Below are positions 1-11,300 of a DNA stretch of 64,000 nucleotides, one piece after another (the stretch's first letter is position 1; each line of letters starts with the position of its first letter). The stretch lies in the NCBI GenBank assembly GCA_021292105.1, contig CM037871.1, positions 20,518,057-20,582,056 of the forward strand, written 5' to 3'. Position numbers and translations under genes: made by a program. Source of the stretch: Anadara kagoshimensis (taxonomy: Eukaryota > Mollusca > Bivalvia > Arcoida > Arcidae). Under the pieces are notes generated by a model. The model did not search any database. It was not told where the DNA came from and worked only from the letters and a program-made list of their open reading frames with translations.

Positions 1-172
1 AAATCCCTCCCAGAAACATACTAGTGTGAGAAGGTTTGTCAATCCGTTTCTGGAAGGTTTTCTCCAGGCACTCTGGTTTCCTCTACCATTTCAGAACTGA
101 CCTCACAATTCCTTGATGTACATGTTAAGTTAAAAAATGTTAAATGTGATGTTAAACACCATTTCTCTACTT
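1..172 (+). mobile_element. SINE-B copy (5' end outside window)
   Basis: This is a copy of a dispersed repeat that I call SINE-B. It reads AGAAGGTTTGTCAATC, then TTTTCTCCAGGCACTCTGG, then TTTCCTCTACCATTTCAGAA, then CTGAC, and ends near TGTTAAACACCATT. The same order of blocks recurs at 9945, 18405, 33780, 35995, 38520 and 41310 (plus) and at 6230, 14935, 30890, 34300 and 36912 (minus). The better copies start with a tRNA B-box-like GGTTCGAATCC, which points to a tRNA-derived SINE. The family name is mine. Confidence 0.7.
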
Positions 173-857
173 AATCCACTTTTCTTACCAGTTTCAAAAT
201 TTTAAAACCTTTTCATTTTTCAAGGATCCTGCATTGTTATATCTCAAAATATCAATTATCTGGTCTGATTTATGTATGAAGACAATAAATGTGAAAAAAA
301 CACTTTATTTTCCTTTATTTATGCTTATACACCATGTAAATTTTAATCTCATACTTTAAAAGATCTGACTTTGTTACACATATATTTCTCTATTTTTGGT
401 TAAATTTGTTTCTGTTAATTGTCTTTCTTTTTTTTCTTTAATATTTTTTTTTCTCTTTTTGCGATGTTATGCCTTACCTATTGCAGTGTAAAAAAAAAAT
501 AACACCAACTTATTCCAGGCATTTTACAATAGATTGTTTTTTAATTTCCTTTTAGGGAGACTATTCTACTTCTTTTGATGGTCTTTATCTATGAGTATAC
601 ATGCAAAAAAAAAAGAGAATGGAGTTATTTGTTTAAAAAAAATCAAGTTTGTTAAAATGTATTTGAAGATAAACAGTCTCAACCAATATTTGTTTCATTA
701 TTGTTAATTCATTGTCATTGACCAACTAACTAAGAAATTTTAGAAATGATTTTTGACGTGGATTTATGATTTGTGTTGATTTTGTTTGCTTGTTTGTTTG
801 AATTTGTTAAAATTGTATTTAAATCATGATTTAATATACAGATGGTAATTTTTGATT
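173..857. other. AT-rich DNA, no gene seen
   Basis: This stretch is very AT-rich with many A and T runs. I see no open frame, splice pattern or recognisable repeat in it. Confidence 0.6.
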
Positions 858-965
858 CATGTTGTTTGCTTATTCTTTGGTCACCTGCCATAACTGCCTA
901 TATGGCTTAGTAGTAGATTCTAACCCCAGCTGGGCCATACTTAAGACTTTAAATTTTTAAATTTG
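858..965 (+). repeat. Degenerate dispersed repeat, copy 1 of 2 here
   Basis: Positions 858-965 and 1585-1690 share TTGTTTGCTTATTCTT, GGTCACC, GCCATAACT, CCTA and ATTCTAACCCC, followed by a block close to CTGGGCCATAC. The last part resembles the end of the tRNA-like head of SINE-A (GGTTTGAAC...GGCTGGGTCTGAC at 24350), so both are probably old SINE-A heads. Confidence 0.45.
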
Positions 966-970
966 AGATT

Positions 971-1129
971 AATAGAATCTATTATGAGTATCCATGTAGG
1001 ATAGGGAAATCTCACCCGAGGGGTTGAGTATTTCAGTCAGAGACGAGGCTTGCCAAGTCTCTGACCGAAATATTCAACCCCGAGGGTGAGATTTCCCTAT
1101 CCTACATGGATAAACTCATTATTGATTCT
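971..1129. repeat. Foldback palindrome with 75-bp arms
   Basis: The left arm (971 to about 1044) is the near-perfect reverse complement of the right arm (about 1057 to 1129). The blocks ATCCATGTAGGATAGGGAAA and TCTCACCC are repeated inverted around a loop of about 12 bp (GAGGCTTGCCAA). It could form a long hairpin. A similar structure with a related loop sits at 59809-59967. Confidence 0.85.
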
Positions 1130-1955
1130 TTTTCTCTCATTTTGATGACAATTTTTGGCTTCAAATAGAAGATACATCGACATCAACGCCATCTTTGAAA
1201 ATCTAACTTTGTTATTTTAAGTTTTACATAAAAATAAATATGACCATCGGACAGAATGTACCTGATTTTGGTTTTTACAAAATGTATAAGCTATTTATTC
1301 TAATCTCTCAGAATAAACATTTGAAACGCAATGAAAATTTCTAAATTTTTTATACTCGGATGTCATTTTCCTGCAAGAGAACAACATGTCCCCATAGAAT
1401 GGTGTCATTCAATTGTCCTTTGATTGTTATGTCACTGAAAATCATGTGATGAAAGACAACAAAACCACGTTATGAAAGACAGAAATATTCCAAATGACTT
1501 TCCTACACTGGATACTTCGATCTTTCATATTTAGAGATGGGAGAGACATATACCGTTTCCTCTCCAGGTACTCAGCATTAAAAAGCTGTTGTTTGCTTAT
1601 TCTTAGGTCACCTATGCCATAACTACCTAGATGATAAAGTAGCAAGGTGTGCATTCTAACCCCTTCTGGGTCATACATAAGACATTAAAAGGTTAAGATA
1701 CTGCTTCCTCGCTTGGCGCTTGGTATAAAGAGGACAAGGTATTAATTGGTTCGCCTAATGTCAGTATAATTTGATTTCATAAGTGGTATGCTTCGTCTGC
1801 AGAAAATGCCTCTTTATGCTAGCACCTTATAGTCGTCCTGAGCAGATCATACATACATCACACATCTCACGAACACTCCAACCTGTTCTTAAATTAATCC
1901 TTTTGAGAATAATAAACTTGATCTAAAAAATTGCTGATGCCATATTTAGCAACAA
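1130..1955. other. Intergenic DNA, only a SINE-like relic
   Basis: No supported gene. Positions 1585-1690 repeat the degenerate element seen at 858-965. The open frames here are short and lack splice sites or recognisable protein motifs. Confidence 0.55.
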
Positions 1956-1959
1956 CAGC

Positions 1960-3950
1960 AGCCTATGCTATAGGCTCAGATGAGCCATTGTGATTTTCAG
2001 CATTGGGCAATGTGATATAGGCTCAGATGAGCCATTGTGATTTTCAGTATTGGGCCATGTGATATAGGCTCAGATGAGTTATTAGGATTGTCAGTATTGG
2101 GCCATGTGATATAGGCACAAATAAGCTATTGTGATTGACAGTATTGTGCCATACGGTATAGGCACAATTGAGCTACTGTTATTGTCAGTATTGGGTCATG
2201 TGGTATAGGCTCAGATGAGCCAATATAATTCCCAGTATTGGGCCATGTGGTATAGGCTCAGATGAGTCATTGTAATTGTCAGTATTGGGCCATGTGGTAT
2301 AGGCACAAATAAGCTATCGTGATTTCCAGTATTGGGCCATGTGGTATTGGCACAAATAAGCCACTGTGATTGTCAGTATTGTGTCATGTGGTATAGGCTC
2401 AGATGAGCCAATATAATTCCCAGTATTGGGCCATGTGGTATAGGCACAAATGGGCTTTTGTGATTCCAAGTATTGGGCCATATGGTATAGGCTCAGATGA
2501 GCCTTGTGATTTTCAGTATTGGGCAATGTGATATAGGCTTAGAGGAGCCATTGTGATTGTCACTATTGGGCCATATGGTATAGGCTCAGATGAGCCATTG
2601 TAATTGTCAGTATTTGACCATGTGGTATAGGCACAAATAAGCTATCCTGATTGCCAGTATTGGGTCATGTGGTATAGGCACAAATGAGCCACTATGATTG
2701 TCAGTATTGGGTCATGTGGTATAGGCTCAGATGAGCCATTGTAATTCCCAGTATTGGGCCATGTGGTATAAGCACAAATGAGCTATTGTGATTCCCAGTG
2801 TTGGGTCATATGTTCTAGGCACAAATGAGCTATTGCGATTTCCAGTATTGGGCCATGCGGTAAAGGCATAAATGAGCTATTGTGATTCACAGTATTGGGC
2901 CATGTGGTAAAGGCATAAATGAGCTATTGTGATTCACAGTATTGGGCCATGCGGTAAAGGCATAAATGAGCTATTGTGATTCACAGTATTGGGCCATGTG
3001 GTAAAGGCATAAATGAGCTATTGATTCACAGTATTGGGCTATGTGGTTACGGCATAAATGAGCTATTGTGATTCACAGTATTGGGCCATGCGGTAAAGGC
3101 ATAAATGAGCTATTGTGATTCACAGTATTGGGCCATGTAGTAAAGGCATAAATGAGCAATTGTGTTTCACAGTATTGGGCCATGCGGTAAAGGCATAAAT
3201 GAGCTGTTGTGATTCACAGTATTGGGCCATGTGGTTACGGCATAAATGAGCAATTGTGTTTCACAGTATTGGGCCATGCGGTAAAGGCATAAATGAGCTA
3301 TTGTGATTCACAATATTGGGCCATGTGGTTACGGCATAAATGAGCTATTGTGATTCACAATATTGGGCCATGTGGTAAAGGCTAAATTAGCTATTGTGAT
3401 TCACAGTATTTGGCCATGCGGTAAAGGCATAAATGAGCTATTGCGATTCACAATATTGGGCCATGTGGTAAAGGAATAATGAGCTATTGTGATTCACAGT
3501 ATTGGGCCATGTGGTTACGGCATAAATGAGCTATTGTGATTCACAGTATTGGGCCATGTGGTTACGGCATAAATGAGCTATTGTCATTCACAGTATTGGG
3601 CCATGCGGTTACGGCATAAATGAGCTATTGTGATTCACAATATTGGGCCATGTGGTAAAGGCATAAATGAGCTATTGTGATTCACAATATTGGGCCATGT
3701 GGTAAAGGCATAAATAAGCTATTGTGATTCACAGTATTGGGCCATGTGGTTACGGCATAAATGAGCTATTGTCATTCACAGTATTGGGCCATGCGGTTAC
3801 GGCATAAATGAGCTATTGTGATTCACAATATTGGGCCATGTGGTAAAGGCATAAATGAGCTATTGTGATTCACAATATTGGGCCATGTGGTAAAGGCATA
3901 AATAAGCTATTGTGATTCACAGTATTGGGCCATGTGGTTACGGCATAAAT
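1960..3950 (+). repeat. 47-bp minisatellite/satellite array, about 40 units
   Basis: The unit is about 47 bp with core CAGTATTGGGCCATGTGGTA followed by AAGGCATAAATGAGCTATTG. The first kilobase (1960 to about 2800) holds diverged units with GGCTCAGATGAGCC or GGCACAAATGAGC. The second kilobase is much more uniform and alternates GTAAAGGCATAA and GTTACGGCATAA units. The rare variant TTGTCATTCA occurs at 3581 and 3769, exactly 188 bp (four units) apart, so a tetrameric higher-order repeat is present near the 3' end. The unit length is not a multiple of three, so the short frames through it are accidental. Confidence 0.93.
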
Positions 3951-4255
3951 AAAGGAAATGTATTCCGAAACGGCCGTCTAGTGCTGTTAAATTGGCATAA
4001 TATGTAATTTATATACATGTATACCCTTGGAATTTATTAACGTCTTTATAATGAATTTGGTCCCAGCTGAAAATTGCATCTGAAACATGATTATGTACAT
4101 GGCAAATATAAAAGACACTTGATATTTTATGCAAGATCTTTATTAGTATATGCCTAATTACCTGCCTTGACGATGGAACTAGTAGCAATATGAAAAAGTA
4201 ATTTACCATCGTTTAGGCAGATAGTTCGACATTCTTTATTAGAAGTATGAGGACG

Positions 4256-6928
4256 TTATCTAGAGCAGACGACACACGTTATCTCTCTGCCGTTGACGTA
4301 GGGTGGACAAGGCAATGATCCACATCTACCTTCCACTTCGAAAAACAAAACCCCATCTTGATTGTCATGCCCGGAGTCCATTTTCTCGGGAGCCTCGTCA
4401 ATACAGGTGTATTGTATCCCAGATAAATATTCCCCTCTGTTTGCAGCCAGGTAACCATGGTATTCCTCCTTCCAGTCTCCATAACATTTATTTCTTCCTG
4501 GTATCATCAAAGTCGTTACAGCGTTTGGGGACCAGCAAACAGCACACGGGACATTTTCATTTATCAAACTTCTTTCGATTTCTTGGAATTCATACTCGGC
4601 CCCGTACATGTATGCAGCATGTGTGTCCAAATGGTCGTTGTATTGACCCCACAAAGGGTCCGGTGACAGACATACTGGATTACTTCCGGACCCATGACTG
4701 TTATACCACGGCCCTCCAACGTAACCTGAAATTGAGCAATGACGCTTTAATTCAGCAGGTTTTTAATGTGCTTGTGATGAAACCACTTACTGTAAAATAA
4801 GTAGGTGCGAAACGTTTCATTGTGATATACTGTATCACTGCTTTTAGACCCCCCCCCACCACCCCACCCCCCCCCCCCCACCCCATACATTAAAGTTGTT
4901 ATTTCTAAGATTTGGACTTTTGGTTTTGATTTTTGACCTTTGCAACTATGTTTGGTATGCGACCAAACTGGTTTACATTTGTTCCAAGTTTGCTTAAAAG
5001 CAACCATAGACATGAAAGTTACATGTATATAGGGGCACGATACCGGGGCATACAGATTAGTCCAAGAGATCATGCATAAAAACCGGGTGAACGAGGCCAA
5101 AAGGTTGATTCTTGTAGGAAAATGTCCCTAGTTACTGAAAACCAATTTCTTACGCGTCAAATTGTCGGTTTTATTTTTATTTTTTACCTTGCATTTTGCA
5201 TTTGGGATTGGGATTTGGACAGGTGTGTTTGTTTTTAATTGTATCATTTAAAAAAACATACAAGTGCTGTATAAAAATATAATAGTCGTGACTTTTTTAC
5301 CTGAATACACGAGTTCAGATCCATTATTACATTGTCTCCTTCCCCATCTGGTATACACAGCACCTACAATGAAATACATAGATAACTCTTAAACCATCAG
5401 CTAACTTTACCGAATGAATGTTCCAAATTTCGAAGATCCATATATGTGTTGGATATGTTTTGGTCTTCGAGAGGGCCAAGCTATGTAACAGAAGTGACAA
5501 AAAAGCGTACATTGCATGGAAATCTCTGATGAAAACCTTGAATAGCACGGAAACTATGGAGTGGAAGTCGAGATTATTTCACTTATATCGAGGCGGTCAG
5601 TTTTGTAATGGCGGATGAAACAGGGGTGTACAGAGAAAAACTACAGACGGATCAAGAATGAAAAAACAATATGAGAAACAAGACAAACACGCGTTGAGAA
5701 TACTAAAGTATATTATTATAAAAACTCCCGACTTTGGACAGACATCGAATATGATTGACATATACAGTATGTGGTTCATGTAAGTATAGTACGTAGACCT
5801 GCCGAAAGTTTAACATCGAGCCATCAAAACGAGGCGAAGATCTGCTACTAATATATTTGTGGACGAAAGGCTGCCGAGAGATAGACAGTGACTGTCGAAA
5901 AACTGTCAAGATATCGGTAACGGGTGATCGAGATGAGTTGACGATTCGGTGCCAATTCGTTGGCTCAATGTTAAAGTTTCGACGTGTCTGTCCTGTACCT
6001 CTAGAAAGAGAACTGAGTCCTGAAAAAATGAGCCGTGGAGAACGTGTAAAAAATCGACCAAAACCTTTATCATCTCGATTTTGATTTGACATGTTCATAT
6101 CTAGTCGTCACGATAATTGAAGTCTTCGGTTATGGCACAAAGTGGCCTTCGTCACAAGTGAATCTATCTCGATTTGGTTCGAACCGCACACCAAGTGTAG
6201 TTTACATACACTGAACGGACATTTTACGAACTGGGAATTGAGTACGCCCCAGTCACGATCGACGCGGTCAGTTCATGGATGGTGGAGAAAACCGGAATGT
6301 CCGGAGAAAAACACTTAAATGTATCTTCGGTAAGAGAATTGACTGACAACTTTTCTCACACTAGAATCTGTCCCGAGAGGGATTCGAATCTAGGCAGTGA
6401 TCAGAGACATATCCGTTAGACTTCAGACCACTCGGTCCCTGAGCTCCATTTTTACCAACTGGAATATTGATCCATACTTGCTAAAGAATAATCAATCCTG
6501 TCCCTAAGGTCACCTCTATTATAAGAATCACCTGGTTTAAAAGGTCATTTAAATTTTATCAAGATTGCTTTTTATTCATGTCATTCAAACTTGTATATGG
6601 GCCATCTGACCTTAATTGTCATTTTACCGGTTCCTTTTTTATGGCTTTATAGATAGGTCTGGCTGTGGACCCAAGTCTAAGTAAAAAAAATTGTACCTTT
6701 ATTTCCATTGTTTATTTCATTTCTCAAAGCCGAATTTTCAGACGTTAGAGCATCAATCTGAGCTTGTTGTCCCTGAAGCATTGACTGTAACTTATCAAGT
6801 TGTTGCTGTACAAAACTCTGGTCATCAAGCAAGATCCGTTTCTCGTGCTCTTTATCCTTGGAACTAGCGCTTATTATCAGAACATGTGACATAAAAACAC
6901 ACAAACTGAATAAAACAACGGCATACAT
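4256..6928 (-). CDS. Secreted coiled-coil protein with short-chain collagen C4-like domain (3 exons)
   Basis: This is a minus-strand gene with exons at 6697-6928, 5301-5363 and 4256-4725. All junctions are GT-AG and the phases agree, giving 254 aa. Exon 1 starts at ATG 6928 with a hydrophobic signal peptide (MYAVVLFSLCVFMSHVLII) and then a glutamine/leucine-rich coiled coil (about residues 30-75). Upstream in-frame codons come from a TATG microsatellite, so this start is preferred. Exon 2 encodes AVYTRWGRRQC and ELVYS, and exon 3 begins GYVGGPWYNSHGSGSN. It continues with YMYGAEYEF, VPCAVCW, LMIPGRNKC and Y.GYLAANR, and ends CPPYVNGREITCVVCSR. From memory, this order (RWGR..C, YVGG, YGAEYE, VPCAVC, MIP, CPPY, TCVVC) matches the domain annotated 'short-chain collagen C4-like' in many mollusc proteins. 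No collagen Gly-X-Y stretch is present. The conserved Cys pairs suggest disulfides in an extracellular protein. The ligand and role are unknown. A short extra exon could have been missed. Confidence 0.85.
4848..4883 (+). repeat. C-rich low-complexity tract
   Basis: Runs of C broken by ACCACCCCACC lie in the last intron of the C4-like gene. The complementary G-runs could form a G-quadruplex. Confidence 0.8.
5788..5995. mobile_element. MITE-1 copy (TIR GTAGACCTG...)
   Basis: The left end carries AGACCTGCCGAAAGTTTAAC, and the right end carries GTTAAAGTTTCGACGTGTCT in inverted orientation. The same termini bound 29510-29722 and 40492-40721, where they read CAGTAYAGACCTGTC and are flanked by TA. 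It lies in intron 1 of the C4-like gene. It is probably a non-autonomous Tc1/mariner-type element. Confidence 0.65.
6230..6455 (-). mobile_element. SINE-B copy, inverted
   Basis: Read on the minus strand, this has a B-box-like GGATTCGAATCC at its head (GGATTCGAATCT on the plus strand near 6380), then the SINE-B body with TTTCTCCGGACATTCCGG. It ends near GACTGGGGCGTACTC. It lies in intron 1 of the C4-like gene. Confidence 0.65.
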
Positions 6929-6935
6929 TTTAGTA

Positions 6936-6960
6936 TATGTATGTATGTATGTATGTATGT
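6936..6960 (+). repeat. (TATG)n microsatellite
   Basis: About six TATG repeats lie directly upstream of the C4-like gene start codon on the minus strand, so this may be in its 5' UTR or core promoter. Confidence 0.85.
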
Positions 6961-7107
6961 CCGGTTTTACCAAATTAGATTTTGATAGTCGCTATCTTTA
7001 ACCTCATCTTATCAGTAAATATTTATCATAGATCTTATGGCACTGACTTTAATTTTGTCTTAGCACAGTTGTCGATAGCACCGTACCATGTCAATTCGTC
7101 TAAAAAT

Positions 7108-7195
7108 GTAGCGGCCATGCTGGGACTTGAACCCAGGACCTTCCCAAAACTTGGCAGATGCTCTACCGACTGAGGTACCCAGCTATCTATCGAGA
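7108..7195 (-). mobile_element. tRNA-like SINE head
   Basis: On the minus strand there is an A-box-like GTACCTCAGTCGGTAGAGC and a B-box-like GGGTTCAAGTCC at tRNA-like spacing. Arm pairing is incomplete and the 3' side runs into unrelated sequence. A SINE head or tRNA pseudogene is more likely than a working tRNA gene. Confidence 0.5.
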
Positions 7196-7239
7196 CCAGT
7201 CCCCCACATTCCCCCTTCCTTTTTTCAATTCAATAACCT

Positions 7240-8110
7240 CGGATCATCACCATCATCGTCGTTATTGTTGCTGTTGCTGCTGTCGTTATCATCATCGTCA
7301 TCACTGAGTCCGATCATCGTCATCGTCGTTATTGATGCTGCTTTCGTCATCATCATCATCATCATTATCATTATCATCATCATCATCATCGTCGTCGTCG
7401 TTGTTGCTACTGTCGTCAGTAATCTTCAACGTCATCATCATCATCGTCGTCGTCGTCGTCGTCATCATCATCATCATCACTATCCGCATTATCATCGTCA
7501 TTATCATTATGATATTATCATCAAGACAGAAATTATGATATTCATCATCATCATCGTTATCTGATCATAGTCATCATCATTATCACCATCATCATCTGAT
7601 CATAGTCATCATCATCATCGTCGTCGTCGTCGTTAACGTTAATTATTCACGGTTGCTGCTGTCGTTATCATCATCGTCATCGCTGAGTCATCATCGTCAT
7701 CGTCGTTACTGATGCTGCTTTCGTCATTATTGGCGTCGTTATTGTTTTTGTTGTTCCTTTCATCATCTTCATCATCGTCGTCGTCGTTGTCGTCATCATC
7801 ATCATCACCATGATCACTATCACTTATCATCGTCATCATCATTATGATATTATCATCATCATCAGAGACATATATATATAGATAGAGAGACATCATCAAG
7901 ACAGTAATATTCAATTAAATCATCATCATCATCATCAATCATCTGATCATCATCATCATCATCATCATGTATGACATTTAAAACATGATAACTGATCAAA
8001 TATCCAATAAAACATCATCGTCCTCTTCGTCGCCATCACCATGATTATCATCATTATCGCGACATTGGCGTATATAACTGATTGCATACTTAAATCATCA
8101 ATGTCCTTAT
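7240..8110 (+). repeat. Degenerate ATC/GTC trinucleotide repeat region
   Basis: Imperfect arrays of CAT/CGT triplets (TCATCATCATCGTCGTCGTC and similar) run for about 850 bp. They include an internal duplication of CTGCTGTCGTTATCATCATC at about 7278 and 7655. Every frame through it gives homopolymer-like Ser/Ile/Asp or His strings, so it is not coding. Confidence 0.9.
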
Positions 8111-8354
8111 CATCACGTGATATATCATCACGTTGATGATCACCGATGAAAAAAACACGTTTTTTATAGTTTGTTTCGAAAAATATTCAAGGAAGTACTT
8201 TTTCTTTGGAACGGGCTATAGGGAAACCCCGAGCATGCGTAATGGATATTCCGCCATGATCCTTGTATCATAACATTGACACGGGAGTCTATTTTCTGTT
8301 TGAGGATGAGTGATAACTTTGTTGAATTATTTTTGTGACCAATGAAATTTAAAA

Positions 8355-11300
8355 ATGGCTTGTTTAGCAACTTTGAAAAATGATATAAAATTGTTAGAAA
8401 GTTCGTTTACCAGAGAAAACGAGCGGTTTCAGATTCTTTCTGCCTCAGTTGATGAACTTTCCTGTCGATTCATTGGTAAAAACGGTGACAAACACGACAT
8501 CCATGTAAATATTACGGTGAGGACAAAATCATGAAGTATTAATATCCGGTCTTTAAGTTATAACATGGCTTTTTACACAGGGAATTTATAAATTACTTTT
8601 GGTATATCTTGGTTTTACCAAGTTGTGACGTATGACTCATTCCTTACCCCATTGTTTATTTGTCTACTTTGCTTATGTCATTTTCTTATTGATTGTTAAA
8701 ACACGTTTTTTTGTCTGAAGTGTTTGAGGTTTGGGTTTGGTTAAAGGATTTACTTATATCCTGTTTCAACCACTAGTTACAGAGAATTAGTTTCCTAAAA
8801 TTTAATGAGAAAGATTTCAGTTTTCTTTCCACAAATGAATTGCCATAATTTTACTTGATCAGCTGTTTTTTATAATTTCCTTGTTCTACTGAGTCTACGT
8901 GTTTATTATCAATATGACCATGTACTCATCATTATCGTTTAAAGCACAAGCTTGACACATTTTGCTAAGCCCCCAAAAGTATTTTTATACTTAGAAATTT
9001 GGGTTGATAGGCAATCTATTTCAATGTTTTAAATATCTGTCGTTACATTGACCATATGGGACAAGGATACTAACTTAAACAGTGATTTGCCAAAATATTG
9101 TCATTAAAAGGATAGGAAAGGCATAAAAATCCAGCCTAAGTGTGGGTCGGAATGTATGACAGACAACTCCAGTCCCAAAGCATATGGTTATATTTCTACT
9201 CTGAAATTTATTGGAACATTTTTCCCTGATAGTTCTGTGGAATGGGATGTCATGGCCAGTATACCGCATGAGCACTCCTAACATTTGAGTAGAACAATAT
9301 ATTTCCATTGGATATGAAATCATGTTTCCTGTAAAAACAACAATATTGCAGTAATTTGTGATGTAAATCTTTTCCCATACAAACATCAAGTAGTATTGAT
9401 CCTGTTGCTAGGTTTCCATAAATTTAAAATAATTAGTAGCCAAATTTCAAAAATTTGTGAAAATATAGTCCTTTTTAAAGTATTTTTCCACAAATTTGCA
9501 AAAAAAAGGGTTTCTTTTTGAAAGAATTCCTCAGAAAATAGTAGCCAATGGTGATTTTGGCTACCAGGAATGGAAACATAGCTGTAGTACAGCAAAATAA
9601 TAATAATAATTTTGTTCATTGAACTGTATATTGTTAACTATTTTATAGTGTCATTTAGTCATTTTTTGCTATTGATGTTACATGTACATGTATATTAAAA
9701 TTAATATATTTCAGGAATCATATCCACATGATCCACCCATATGGTTTATTGATGATGAAGACCCAGCTATTAGTGCTGCTATTGAAAGACTTTCAGAAAC
9801 TTCACCAGATAAATTTGATGTAAGGCTACCGATACATGCTTTTCTGATAAATTTGCAGTAAACTTTATCACACATTTTCTTGGGAAAGTTAACTTTTTTG
9901 TTAAATATATAGTTTTATGTCTTAATATATATCTCACATATAGGTTCAAATCCATGTTTGAGCAGATTCTAGTATGAAGAAGTTTGTCAGTTGGCTTACC
10001 GAAGGTCATTGGTTTTCTTTGGGCATTTGGGCCTCTTCTTCCATCCCAGAACTGACCCTCTCAGTATTTAGTGAAATATTCTTGACTTAGATTTAAACCT
10101 GGGTTCGTTCAATCAATCATTCTTGACTAAAGTGGAAAACACAATTGTAGTACTTCACTGCATCATACTCCTTTAAAGACATGTGTGAAAGTGGTTAGGA
10201 CTGTAGACATGGTATCAAGGTCTGTTGGGTTTGATCCCTAGCTAATTCAATTTCACATTGCTCCATTTACCCAAGCTGCCAAATGCGCACTGGCATATAT
10301 GAAGTGGTGTTAACCTTGCAGTACATTGGTTTTCCAACTAAGTTCAAAGTAAAACATTTCACTGATCATGTACCTCAATAGAACAAGTTTCAATATCTAT
10401 CACCTTATAGATATGTTGTAGTTCTACGTTTCTTACCAAACTTGACTTACTTGACTTAATTCAATTTCTCCTGGTGGAGAATTGGGCCAGTTATCTTTCC
10501 TATCCAGTCATCCCTATTACTCCCTAGTGTAGCTGCCTCTCCCCATGCTTTATTCCTAGATCTTTTCATTTCCCTTTCTATTGCCCCATGCCTTGGATGT
10601 TCGATATTATTCATCTGCAATACATGGCTCAACCATCTTAATCTTTGAACTTTTACTTGCATACTTATTGTACCGTTAGTTGCTGTTTGTTTCCTATCTC
10701 TTTATTTGTAACTCTCATTGGTCAATGTTTTTAAGGATCAAAACTACCTCCTAGTAAAACAGTACACTGTAACTAATCTCAACTTTTGTATGTTTCAGAT
10801 TATTCACCAGATAAAAATGTTATTAACAGATTTATGTCGGATTAATGATGTACCACTACCTAAACAGATGAGTGGAATTGATAAAGTTTTAGCCGAAAGG
10901 GTATGATTATTTCAAAACAATTAATGTATATCATTGTGACAAAGAATTTTTGTTTCACCTCAATAATTTAAGGAGAGAAGAAAAGAAAAATAAATTCATG
11001 ATTATTCCCGATAATCATTTATTTTATTCAGAATTCCTCAAGAAAGAATGGATTCATTTGTACATTTTTCATAGTTTTATACTTATAGTCTGTATTGACT
11101 GCTGTAAGTAGTCTAAAAATGGTTTATTTTTGTTATCAACCCTGAAAAATATTTATTATATGTAATTGGTCTTTTTCTGATGTGCATTTCATGTCAATGG
11201 TATTACGAAAAAAAAGTCGCGGTTCTTTCGGATGGGTCCTTTGTCATGGTGGTTTGACTAGGACGTTAAACACCATTACTAAACTCAACTCACTGCATGT

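Noticed and set aside
4303-4800. 165-aa plus-strand frame
   Set aside because: It is antisense to the last exon of the C4-like gene, whose minus-strand frame has conserved Cys and motif blocks and matching splice sites.
7127-7914. Frames of Ile/Ser/His or Asp repeats on both strands
   Set aside because: They follow from the degenerate ATC/GTC trinucleotide repeat. There are no domain or start signals.
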